Shown here: one piece after another, positions 50,201 through 61,900 of the stretch
How positions within the stretch are numbered: position 1 is the stretch's first letter
Layout of the letters: every line of letters starts with the position of its first letter
Assembly (NCBI GenBank): GCA_039566865.1
Contig: CM076960.1
Location: 7,826,501 to 7,890,500, forward strand
DNA length: 64,000 bases
Reading direction: 5' to 3'
DNA from: Aurelia coerulea
Taxonomy: Eukaryota > Cnidaria > Scyphozoa > Semaeostomeae > Ulmaridae
Translations under genes and position numbers: made by a program
The notes under the pieces: generated by a model
What the model saw: only the letters and a program-made list of their open reading frames with translations
The model's database searches: none
What the model was told of the DNA's origin: nothing

Positions 50201-51480
50201 TTAATCGATGTTTGTTTATGCAGTAAAGCTAAAATTAAAGCTAAAACTAAAGAAATTTCCAATGTCTATAGTAATGTTTCCGAGAATAGTTGCTGAAGCA
50301 CTAATATAGTGCTGTAAAAGAAGTAACTGGCAGAACTAAAGTTTTAAAGAACGATGAGTGCTCTTTATAATATAAAATGTAGTTATTAAGGTACGTTAAC
50401 CCACACTTTTTGTGTTTATATTTTGTTTACTTTGAGAAAAAAAAAATTAATCGATGTTTGTTTATGCAGTAAAGCTAAACTTAAAGCTAACACTAAAGGA
50501 AATACCAATGTCTATAATAATGTTTCCGAGAATGGTTGTTGCAGCACTAATATAGTGCTATAAAAGAAGTTACTGGCAGAACTACAATTTAAATGGACGA
50601 TGAGTGCAATACCCTTTATAATATGAATTGTGGCTACTAAAGTACATTAAACAACACTTTTTGTGATTATATTTAGTTTTCTATGAGAAAATAAACATTT
50701 AATTAATCGATGTTTGTTTATGCAGTAAAGCTAAAATGACACTAAAAAAAAACTAATGTCTATAGTAATTTTTACAAGAATTGTTGCTGCAGTACTAATA
50801 TAGTGTTATAAAAAAAGTTACTGGCAGAACTAAAGTTTTAAAGAACGATGAGTGCAATACTCTTTATAATATAAATTGTGGCTACTAAAGTACGTCAATC
50901 CATTTTTTTTGGTGTTTATATTTGTTTTTCTTTGAGAAAATAAACATTTAATTAATCGATGTTTGTTTATGCAGTGAAACTAAAATGAGACTAAAGAAAA
51001 AACTAATGTCTATGTTAATGTTTCCAAGAATGGTTGCTGAAGCACTAATATAGTGCTAAAAAAGAAGTTACTGGCAGAACTATAGTTTTAAAGGACGATA
51101 AGTGCAATACTCTTAATAATATGAATTGTAGCTACTAAAGTACGTTAATCCACACTTTTTGTGTTTATATTTTGTTTTCTTTGAGAAAAAAGAATTAATC
51201 GATGTTTGTTTATGCAGTAAAGCTAAAATTAAAGCTAAAACTAAAGAAAATACCAATGTCTATAGTAATGTTTCCGAGAATAGTTGCTGAAGCACTAATA
51301 TAGTGCTATAAAAGAAGTTACTGGCAGAACTAAAGTTTTAAAGAACGATGAGTGCTCTTTATAATATAAAATGTAGTTATTAAGGTACGTTAACCCACAC
51401 TTTTTGTGTTTGTATTTTGTTTTCTTTGAGAAAATAAACATTTAATTAATCGATGTTTGTTTATGCAGTAAAGCTAAAAC
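44220..51480 (+). repeat. Young higher-order block with 3- and 4-monomer units
   Basis: A distinct satellite subfamily. The marker 'ctaaaggaaatacc' recurs near 45011, 46007, 46753, 47503, 48501, 49497 and 50489, that is at steps of about 996, 746, 750, 998, 996 and 992 bp. The marker 'agaaatttccaatg' or its relative recurs near 45761, 48258, 49252, 50247 and 51241. Four monomer types alternate; the type with 'gctgaagcac' and a shortened 'gatgagtgctcttt' is skipped in the 3-monomer units. Copies are nearly identical, indicating recent expansion. Confidence 0.82.
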
Positions 51481-51662
51481 GAGACTAAAGCAAAAACTAA
51501 TCTTTATATTAGTGTTTCCATGAATGGTTGCTGCAGCACAAATATAGTGCTAGAAGAGAAGTTACTGGTAGAACTAAAGTTTTAAAGGACGATGAGTGCA
51601 ATACTCTTTATAATATAAATTGTAGCTATTAAAGTACGTTAATCAATTTTTTTGTGTTTATA

Positions 51663-52389
51663 CCGGGTGAGTCAGAAAAAACGTGGGGTGTTTGGCGGAT
51701 TGTGACGTCGCGTTCAGCAACCCGATCGTAGCCCGACTAAATTTTTTCTTGCAGCCAGAGGTCTAACTTAGATCATAAGCTTTTCCCCATCGAAATCGGT
51801 CACTTGATGTATTAATCAGAAAATATTTTCTTCGTAAGACGTTGTATGGGAGTTTTGCAAACTTATGAAATCTTTGATAGAGCCCCTTCAGCATTTTACC
51901 CTTGCCAAAGCTGCAGGTACACGTGGTATTATCAGGGGAGAATGAAATAGTTTTGTCATGAAACATCGCGTTGATCTTGTTGAAATAAATCTCTTTACAA
52001 CACAAAGAAGCATGCATTTTTACTGTCTCTCAAACATATTCTCTTTGCAGGACAAGTTATGACGTGACAAGGCATCCCAGAGGAGAAAACACTATTTCCG
52101 AACTGTTTCATGCTCCCCAGATAATACCACGTGTACCCGCAGCTTTGGCAAGGCTAAAATGCTGAAGGGGCTTGGTTAAAGGTTTCCTCAGTTTGCAAGA
52201 CTCCCATACAAAGTTTTAGGAAGAAAATCTTTTTTAAATAATGAATCACATGACCGATTTCGATGGAGAAAAGTTTAAGATCTAAGTCAGATTCATGGCT
52301 GCACGGAATAATTTAGTTCACAACGGTCGGATGGCTAAACGCGACGTCACAGTCCGCCAAACACCCCACGTTTTTTCTGACTCACCCGG
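51663..52389. mobile_element. TIR element 3 (727 bp), located at a satellite orientation switch
   Basis: Starts CCGGGTGAGTCAGAAAAAAC and ends with its reverse complement, with TA on each side (51661-51662 and 52390-52391). The arms run about 51663-51955 and 52095-52389, roughly four-fifths identical by eye, with a core of about 140 bp and no transposase. The 84-codon minus-strand frame is arm sequence. Unlike the other insertions the flanks do not rejoin into one monomer: satellite A is + on the left ('gtgttta') and inverted on the right ('ttagttttttc'). Confidence 0.88.
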
Positions 52390-52391
52390 TA

Positions 52392-53771
52392 TATTAGTTT
52401 TTTCTTTAGTCTCATTTTAGCTTCACTGCATAAACAAACGTCGATCAATTAAATATTTATTTTCTCAAAGAAAACAAAATATAAACACAAAAAGTGTGGA
52501 TTAACGTACTTTAGTAGCTGCAATTCATGTTATTAAGAGTATTGCACTCATCGTCCCATAAAACTATAGTTCTGCCAGTAACTTATTTTATAGCACTATA
52601 TTAGTGCTGCAGCAACCATTCTTGGAAACATTAATATAGACATTAGTTTTTTCTTTAGTGTCATTTTAGCTTTACTGCATAAACAAACATCGATCAATTA
52701 TATGCTTATTTTCTCAAAGAAAACAAAATATAAACACAAAAAGTGTTGATTAACGTACTTTAATAGTTACAAATTATATTATAAAGAGTATTGCACTCAT
52801 CGTTCTTTAAAACTTTAGTTCTGCCAGTAACTTTTTTTATAGCACTATATTAGTGCTGCATCAACCATTTTTGTAAAAATTACTTTAGTTTTTTCTTAAG
52901 TCTCATTTTAGCTTTACTGCTTAAACAAACATCGATTAATTAAATGTTTATTTTCTCAAAGAAAACAAAATATAAACACAAAAAGTGTGGATTAACGTAC
53001 TTTAGTAGCCACAATTTATATTATTAAGAGTATTGCACTCATAGTCCCATAAAACTATAGTTCTGCCAGTAACTTCTTTTATAGCACTATATAAGTGCTG
53101 CAGCAACTATTTTTCGAGACCTTACTATAGACATTAGCTTTTCCTTAGTCTCATTTTAGCTTTACTGCATAAACAAACATCGATTAAGCAAATGTTTATT
53201 TTCTCAAAGAAAACAAAATATAAACACAAAAAGTGTTTAGTAGCGTACTTTAACAGCTACAATTTATACTATAAAGAGTATTGCACTCATCGTTCTTTAA
53301 AACTTTAGATCCGCCAGTAACATCTTTTATAACACTATATAAGTGCTGCAGCAACTATTTTTCGAGACATTACTATAGACATTAGCTTTTCCTTAGTCTC
53401 ATTTTAGCTTTACTGCATAAACAAACATCGATTAAGCAAATGTTTATTTTCTCAAAGAAAACAAAATATAAACACAAAAAGTGTTTAGTAGCGTACTTTA
53501 ACAGCTACAATTTATACTATAATGAGTATTGCACTCATCGTTCTTTAAAACTTTAGTTCTGCCAGTAACTTTTTTTATAGCACTATATTAGTGCTGCATC
53601 AACCATTTTTGTAAAAATTACTATAGACTTTAGTTTTTTCTTAAGTCTCATTTTAGCTTTACTGCTTAAACAAACATCGATCAATCAAATGTTTATTTTC
53701 TCAAAGAAAAAAAAATATAATCACAAAAAGTGTTGTTTAACGTACCTTTGTAGCCACAATTTATATTATAT
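52392..53771 (-). repeat. Inverted satellite A island, about 5.5 monomers
   Basis: Monomers here read as the reverse complement (for example 'agtctcattttagcttcactg' and 'gcactatattagtgctgcag'), unlike every other satellite segment in the window. The right edge near 53767-53773 switches back to + within 'tatattata-tagtaatg', where both orientations share a short TATA microhomology. Confidence 0.9.
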
Positions 53772-54559
53772 AGTAATGTTTCGAAAAATATTTGCTGCAG
53801 TACTAATATAGTGCTATAAAATAAGTTACTGGCAGAACTATAGTTTTATGGGACGATGAGTGCAATACTCTTAATAACATGAATTGCAGCTACTAAAGTA
53901 CGTTAATCCACACTTTTTGTGTTTATATTTTGTTTTCTTAAAGAAAATAAACGTTTAATTAATCGATGTTTGTTTATGCATTGAAGCTAAAATGAGACTA
54001 AAGAAAAAACTAATGTCTATAGTAATGTTTCGAAAAATTGTTTCTACAGTAATAATATAGTGTTATAAAAGATGTTACTGGCAGAACTAAAGTTTTAAAG
54101 GACGATGAGTTCAATACTCTTTATAATATAAATTGTGGCTACAAAGGTACGTTAAACAACACTTTTTGTGATTATATTTTATTTTTCTTTGAGAAAATAA
54201 ACATTTGATTGATCGATGTTTGTTTAAGCAGTAAAGCTAAAATGAGACTTAAGAAAAAACTAAAGTCTATAGTAATTTTTACAAAAATGATTGATGCAGC
54301 ACTAATATAGTGCTATAAAAAAAGTTACTGGCAGAACTAAAGTTTTAAAGAACGATGAGTGCAATACTCTTTATAGTATAAATTGTAGCTGTTAAAGTAC
54401 GCTACTAAACACTTTTTGTGTTTATATTTTGTTTTCTTTGAGAAAATAACCATTTGCTAAATCGATGTTTGTTTATGCAGTAAAGCTAAAATGAGACTAG
54501 AGAAAAAACTAATGTCTATATTAATGTTACCAAGAATAGTTGCTGCAGCACTAATATAG

Positions 54560-55480
54560 TGCTATAAAAGAAGATACTGGCTGAACTATAGTTTTATGGG
54601 ACGATGAGTGCAATACTCTTAATAATATCAATTGCAGCTACTAAAGTACGTTAATCCACACTTTTTGTGTTTATATTTTGTTTTCTTTGAGAAGATAAAC
54701 ATTTAATTAATAGATGCTTGTTTATGCAGTAAAGCTAAAATTAAAGCTAAAACTAAAGAAAATACCAATGTCTATAGTAATGTTTCCGAGAATGGTTGCT
54801 GCAGCACTAATATAGTGTTATAAAAGAAGATACTGGGAGAACTATAGTTTAAATGGACGATGAGTGCAATACCCTTTATAATATAAATTGTGGCTACAAA
54901 GGTACGTTAAACAACACTTTTTGTGATTATATTTTGTTTTCTTTGAGAAAATAAACATTTAATTGATCGATGTTTGTTTAAGCAGTGAAGATAAAATGAC
55001 ACTTAAGAAAAAACTAAAGTCTATAGTAATTTTTACAAGAATGGTTGCTGCAGCATAAATATTGTGCTTTAAAAAAAGTTACTGGCAGATCTAAAGTTTT
55101 AAAGAACGATGAGTGCAATACTCTTTATAATATAAATTGTAACTATTAAAGTACGTTAAACAACACTTTTTGTGTTTATATTTTGTTTTCTTTGAGAAAA
55201 TGAGCATATAATTGATCGATGTTTGTTTATGCAGTAGAGCTAAAATTAAAGCTAAAACTAAAGAAAATACCTATGTCTATAGTAATGTTTCCGAGAAAGG
55301 TTGCTGCAGCACTAATATAGTGCTACAAAAGAAGTTACTGGCAGAACTATAGTTTAAATGGACGATGAGTGCAATACCCTTTATAATATAAATTGTGGCT
55401 ACAAAGGTACGTTAAACAACACTTTTTGTGATTATATTTTGCTTTCTTTGAGAAAATGAACATTTGATTGATCGATGTAA
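54560..55480 (+). repeat. Four-monomer duplication, copy 1
   Basis: Shares 'ggctgaactatag', 'agaagataaac', 'aatagatgcttg', 'gcagtgaagataaaatg' and 'gagcatataattg' with copy 2 at an offset of about 1003 bp. At its end (about 55478) some 20 bp is missing ('gatcgatgtaaagctaaagc'), joining ATCGATG straight to the next monomer start. Confidence 0.82.
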
Positions 55481-55561
55481 AGCTAAAGCTAAAATGAGAC
55501 TTAAGAAAAAACTAATGTCTATATTAATGTTTCCAAGAATGGTTGCTGCAGCACTAATATA

Positions 55562-56483
55562 GTGCTATAAAAGAAGATACTGGCTGAACTATAGTTTTAT
55601 GGGACGATGAGTGCAATACTCTTAATAATATCAATTGCAGCTACTAAAGTACGTTAATCCACACTTTTTGTGTTTATATTTTGTTTTCTTTGAGAAGATA
55701 AACATTTAATTAATAGATGCTTGTTTATGCAGTAAAGCTAAAATTAAAGCTAAAACTAAAGAAAATACCAATGTCTATAGTAATGTTTCCGAGAATGGTT
55801 GCTGCAGCACTAATATAGTGTTATAAAAGAAGATACTGGGAGAACTATAGTTTAAATGGACGATGAGTGCAATACCCTTTATAATATAAATTGTGGCTAC
55901 AAAGGTACGTTAAACAACACTTTTTGTGATTATATTTTGTTTTCTTTGAGAAAATAAACATTTAATTGATCGATGTTTGTTTAAGCAGTGAAGATAAAAT
56001 GACACTTAAGAAAAAACTAAAGTCTATAGTAATTTTTACAAGAATGGTTGCTGCAGCATAAATATAGTGCTTTAAAAAAAGTTACTGGCAGATCTAAAGT
56101 TTTAAAGAACGATGAGTGCAATACTCTTTATAATATAAATTGTAACTATTAAAGTACGTTAAACAACACTTTTTGTGTTTATATTTTGTTTTCTTTGAGA
56201 AAATGAGCATATAATTGATCGATGTTTGTTTATGCAGTAGAGCTAAAATTAAAGCTAAAACTAAAGAAAATACCTATGTCTATAGTAATGTTTCCGAGAA
56301 AGGTTGCTGCAGCACTAATATAGTGCTACAAAAGAAGTTACTGGCAGAACTATAGTTTAAATGGACGATGAGTGCAATACCCTTTATAATATAAATTGTG
56401 GCTACAAAGGTACGTTAAACAACACTTTTTGTGATTATATTTTGCTTTCTTTGAGAAAATGAACATTTGATTGATCGATGTTT
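55562..56483 (+). repeat. Four-monomer duplication, copy 2
   Basis: Near-identical partner of 54560-55480, without the small deletion at the end ('gatcgatgtttgtttaagc'). Confidence 0.82.
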
Positions 56484-56739
56484 GTTTAAGCAGTAAAGCT
56501 AAAATGAGACTTAAGAAAAAACTAATGTCTATATTAATGTTTCCAAGAATGGTTGCTGCAGCACTAATATAGTGCTATAAAAGAAGTTACTGGCAGAACT
56601 ATAGTTTTATGGGACGATGAGTGCAATACTCTTAATAATATGAATTGCAGCTACTAAAGTACGTTAATCCACACTTTTTGTGTTTATATTTTGTTTTCTT
56701 TGAGAAAATAAACATTTGCTTAATCGATGTTTGTTTATG

Positions 56740-58960
56740 CAGTAAAGCTGAAATTAATGCTAAAACTAAAGAAAATACCAATGTCTATAGTAATGTTTCC
56801 GAGAATTGTTGCTGCAGTACTAATATAGTGCTATAAAAGAAGTTACTGGCAGAACTACAATTTAAATGGACGATGAGTGCAATACTCTTTATAATATAAA
56901 TTGTGGCTACTAAAGTACGTCAATCCATTTTTTTGGTGTTTATATTTTGTTTTCTTTAAAGAAAATAAACATTTAATTAATCGATGTTTGTTTATGCAGT
57001 AAAGCTAAAATTAAAGCTAAAACTAAAGAAAAGACCAATGTCTATAGTAATATTTCCGAGAATGGTTGCTGCAGCACTAATATAGTGCTATAAAAGAGGT
57101 TACTGGCAGAACTATATGTTAAATTTGACAATGAGTGCAATACTCTTTATAATAAAAATTGTAGCTATTAACGTACATTAATCCACAATTTTTCTGTTTA
57201 TATTTTGTTTTCTTTAAGAAACTAAACATTTAATTAATCGATGTTTGTTTATGCAGTGAAGCTAAAATGAGACTAAAGAAAAGCATGTCTATAGTAATGT
57301 CTCGAAAAATAGTTGCTGCAGCACTTATATAGTGTTATAAAAGATGTTACTGGCGGATCTAAAGTTTTAAAGAACAATGAGTGCAATACTCTTTATAGTA
57401 TAAATTGTAGCTGTTAAAGTACGTTACTCAACACTTTTTGTGTTTATATTTTGTTTTCTTTGAGAAAATAAACATTTGCTTAATCGATGTTTGTTTATGC
57501 AGTAAAGCTAAAATGAGACTAAAGAAAAAACTAATGTCTATATTAATGTTTCCAAGAATAGTTGCTGCAGCACTAATATAGTGCTATAAAAGAAGTTACT
57601 GGCAGAACTATAGTTTTATGGGACGATGAGTGCAATACTCTTAATAATATCTATTGCAGCTACTAAAGTATGTCCATCCACACTTTTTGTGTTTATATTT
57701 TGTTTTCTTTGAGAAAATAAACATTTAATTAATCGATGTTTGTTTATGCAGTAAAGCTAAAATTAAAGCTAAAACTTAAGAAAATACCAATGTCTATAGT
57801 AATGTTTCCGAGAAAGGTTGCTGCAGCACTAATATAGTGCTATAAAAGAAGTTACTGGCAGAACTATAGTTTAAATGGACGATGAGTGCAATACCCTTTA
57901 TAATATAAATTGTGGCTACAAAGGTACGTTAAACAACACTTTTTGTGATTATATTTTGTTTTCTTTGAGAAAATAAACATTTGATTGATCGATGTTTGTT
58001 TAAGCAGTAAAGCTAAAATGAGACTTAAGAAAAAACTAAAGTCTATAGTAATTTTTACAAGAATGGTTGATGCAGCACTAATATAGTGCTATAAAAAAAG
58101 TTACTGGCAGAACTAAAGTTTTATGGGACGATGAGTGCAATACTCTTAATAATATGAATTGCAGCTACTAAAGTACGTTAATACACACTTTTTGTGTTTA
58201 TATTTTGTTTTCTTTGAGAAAATAAACGTTTAATTAATCGATGTTTGTTTATGCAGTAAAGCTAAAATGACACTAAAGAAAAAACTAATGTCTATATTAA
58301 TGTTTCCAAGAATGGTTGCTGCAGCATTAATATAGTGCTATAAAATAAGTTACTGGCAGAACTATAGTTTTATGGGACGATGAGTGCAATACTCTTAATA
58401 ACATGAATTGCAGCTACTAAAGTACGTTAATACACACTTTTTGTGTTTATATTTTGTTTTCTTAAAGAAAATAAACGTTTAATTAATCGATGTTTGTTTA
58501 TGCATTGAAGCTAAAATGAGACTAAAGAAAAAACTAATGTCTATAGTAATGTTTCGAAAAATTGTTTCTACAGTAATAATATAGTGTTATAAAAGATGTT
58601 ACTGGCAGAACTAAAGTTTTAAAGGACGATGAGTTCAATACTCTTTATAATATAAATTGTAGCTATTAAAGTACGTTACTCAACACTTTTTGTGTTTATA
58701 TTTTGTTTTCTTTGAGAAAATAACCATTTGCTAAATCGATGTTTGTTTATGCAGTAAAGCTAAAATGAAACTAGAGAAAAAACTAATGTCTATATTAATG
58801 TTACCAAGAATAGTTGCTGCAGCACTAATATAGTGCTATAAAAGAAGTTACTGGCTGAACTATAGTTTTATGGGACGATGAGTGCAATACTCTTAATAAT
58901 ATCAATTGCAGCTACTAAAGTACGTTAATCCACACTTTTTGTGTTTATATTTTGTTTTCT
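56740..58960 (+). repeat. Nine-monomer (2.26 kb) unit, copy 1
   Basis: Variants 'gctgaaattaatg', 'aaaagaccaatg', 'actatatgttaaatttgac', 'tggcggatctaaag', 'tatctattgcag' and 'gtttctacagtaat' recur in the same order in copy 2, offset 2261 bp before the TTAA insertion. The uninterrupted TTAA at 58000-58003 is the empty site for the element in copy 2. Confidence 0.8.
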
Positions 58961-58999
58961 TTGAGAAAATAACCATTTGCTAAATCGATGTTTGTTTAT

Positions 59000-61900
59000 G
59001 CAGTAAAGCTGAAATTAATGCTAAAACTAAAGAAAATACCAATGTCTATAGTAATGTTTCCGAGAATTGTTGCTGCAGTACTAATATAGTGCTATAAAAG
59101 AAGTTACTGGCAGAACTACAATTTAAATGGACGATGAGTGCAATACTCTTTATAATATAAATTGTGGCTACTAAAGTACGTCAATCCATTTTTTTGGTGT
59201 TTATATTTTGTTTTCTTTAAAGAAAATAAACATTTAATTAATCGATGTTTGTTTATGCAGTAAAGCTAAAATTAAAGCTAAAACTAAAGAAAAGACCAAT
59301 GTCTATAGTAATATTTCCGAGAATGGTTGCTGCAGCACTAATATAGTGCTATAAAAGAGGTTACTGGCAGAACTATATGTTAAATTTGACAATGAGTGCA
59401 ATACTCTTTATAATAAAAATTGTAGCTATTAACGTACATTAATCCACAATTTTTCTGTTTATATTTTGTTTTCTTTAAGAAACTAAACATTTAATTAATC
59501 GATGTTTGTTTATGCAGTGAAGCTAAAATGAGACTAAAGAAAAGCTAATGTCTATAGTAATGTCTCGAAAAATAGTTGCTGCAGCACTTATATAGTGTTA
59601 TAAAAGATGTTACTGGCGGATCTAAAGTTTTAAAGAACGATGAGTGCAATACTCTTTATAGTATAAATTGTAGCTGTTAAAGTACGTTACTCAACACTTT
59701 TTGTGTTTATATTTTGTTTTCTTTGAGAAAATAAACATTTGCTTAATCGATGTTTGTTTATGCAGTAAAGCTAAAATGAGACTAAAGAAAAAACTAATGT
59801 CTATATTAATGTTTCCAAGAATAGTTGCTGCAGCACTAATATAGTGCTATAAAAGAAGTTACTGGCAGAACTATAGTTTTATGGGACGATGAGTGCAATA
59901 CTCTTAATAATATCTATTGCAGCTACTAAAGTATGCAGCTGTCCATCCACACTTTTTGTGTTTATATTTTGTTTTCTTTGAGAAAATAAACATTTAATTA
60001 ATCGATTTTTGTTTATGCAGTAAAGCTAAAATTAAAGCTAAAACTTAAGAAAATACCAATGTCTATAGTAATGTTTCCGAGAAAGGTTGCTGCAGCACTA
60101 ATATAGTGCTATAAAAGAAGTTACTGGCAGAACTAAAGTTTAAATGGACAATGAGTGCAATACCCTTTATTATATAAATTGTGGCTACAAAGGTACGTTA
60201 AACAACACTTTTTGTGATTATATTTTGTTTTCTTTGAGAAAATAAACATTTGATTGATCGATGTTTGTTTAAGGTAGAATCCCCCCTCATTTTAAAGATT
60301 AAAAAATTTTTTTGATAAATTTTTGTTTTAATCGAAATCATATAGACAATTTTATTGGCTTTCACGTGATGTATGCATTGCCATGCTTGCCAGCTCCAAT
60401 TTTTCTAAAAATTATATTTTAGCAGGGTTGGTAAGGTTTTTTGCACCAAAAGTTACATGGCAACGCCCTTAGCAACGCTTTGAGTTTAATAATTTTGGCA
60501 TAAAATTGCCCCAAATGTCCCATTCACCCCTATGATTGTATTTTTGGGGTCTACCATCTTTGCTACACCAAAAAGAGGTCATTAGCCTCGTTTGCAATGC
60601 TCAATGACATTATTTCTTCACCGTGCAACATGAGCCAAGATTGTGATGTTGTTTTTACATTTGGAAATTTAAAAGCGCAAGTTTTCTGGTAACCAGTACA
60701 TCAAGAAAGATAGAAGTGATGCTTGATAAATCAAAGTGCCAGCAAAGAAGAGAGAAAGGCCTCTTCTACGGCTTCAGAATAGGGTCAAGAGTTGTCAAAG
60801 TGATGTAGCTAGGCCCTGCTTAGGCCCATCCATCCCCACCAGAAGAAAAGAGGATCCAAATTTTCCAAGAGCATAGCCCGGACCTAAATCCGCCAGATAA
60901 ACACATGAAAGATCATTTCCCTTCAAAAAACATTGCAGAAACAAGGGTATAGAGAGCAGGTTGCATTCACTTCGGGTAGAAATCAAGATAGATTTGAAAC
61001 TTAGAAATGAATCAAATGTTAAATGATGATGGATGTAAAAATTTTGCCTAAATGTCCCCTCACCCAGATTATTCCTCTGTCTTGCTTGATGTGGTTTCAA
61101 GGAGGAAAATGGATTTGCTGGTTATCTTGCTCTTTCACTGTCACAAAGAGTTTGCTGTGGTAACACTAACATGAAAAGGAAATTTGAAATCAACAAGACT
61201 GTTTCATATTGATGTTTGCGCAATATTCGTTTGAAGATTTCTAAGTGCAAAGAATGGCTGTGCGATTATGAAACTGTATTTCTACAAACAAAAATTAATC
61301 TAATTGATGCAGAGAGTAATTCTTCAAAGCTGCAGTACTGTTTGAAGCTAATTTTCTCAAGGCTCAACATTGAAAGTCTTTTGGAAGTGACAAAGTGCTC
61401 TCCGCGGATGGAAATAAAATCATATTATCTTTCAGCAGGATTATTTGGGATAGATTTAAAAATCTACTTTTACTGGAAAATATCTGTTTGAGTTGGTGTT
61501 TATGATGTTATTGCAAACTTTGATATGAGTGTTCAGGCAGTGAAAACAATCCTTAGAAATTGTGAAGTAGCACAAAAAACATTTCACATAAAGACATTCG
61601 TTTACTTTGACAGCGCCAGAATATTGTTGCAGAAAATTATGAGAAGTGAGCCTCAAAAGTTTCAAGAAACAAATTTAGGAGTAAAGGGCAGTCCAATAAT
61701 GACAAGAAAAAGATTTCAGAGGCTGAAAGTTATTGACCTAGCATATTTCAACTATTTGATTATTATCATGAACTTTGAAGTCAACTTCCCGGAAACGCGA
61801 TTTTCACGAAATCAGTGCAATGGATATATTTTTAATTTCCAAACCATAAGAGATATTTAGATGAAATTTGGTCAAAATGTTCAGTAAAGATAGGGCTTCA

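Larger units (their letters stand above)
16231..51662 (+). repeat. Satellite A main array, about 142 monomers
   Basis: 35.4 kb of head-to-tail monomers in one orientation with no gene. Short class about 249 bp ('gctaaaatgagactaaag') and long class about 257 bp ('gctaaaattaaagctaaaac', which doubles an AAAGCTAAA-type stretch). Variants recur in ordered blocks, showing higher-order repeats. A truncated monomer lies near 16232-16320. Small odd insertions occur near 33083-33108, 35345-35360 and 37045-37065. Recurring 61-63 codon frames (for example 25323-25514 and 42377-42568) are just the repeat read through and are not genes. Confidence 0.95.
53772..60272 (+). repeat. Satellite A array, about 26 monomers
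   Basis: Back in + orientation. Contains a 4-monomer tandem duplication (about 54560-56483) and the first and part of the second copy of a 9-monomer unit. Ends at TTAA (60269-60272), the insertion site of the 2 kb element. No genes. Confidence 0.94.

Noticed and set aside
16231..51662. CRISPR-like array
   Set aside because: The repeat unit is a continuous 249 bp tandem with no unique spacers, in a eukaryotic setting.
51763..52017. 84-codon minus-strand frame in TIR element 3
   Set aside because: It is arm sequence of the element, with no recognisable domain.
60795..61860. Frames of 69-111 codons in the TTAA element as transposase or host exon
   Set aside because: Both strands carry overlapping frames of similar length and none shows DDE, zinc-finger or other motifs I can recognise.
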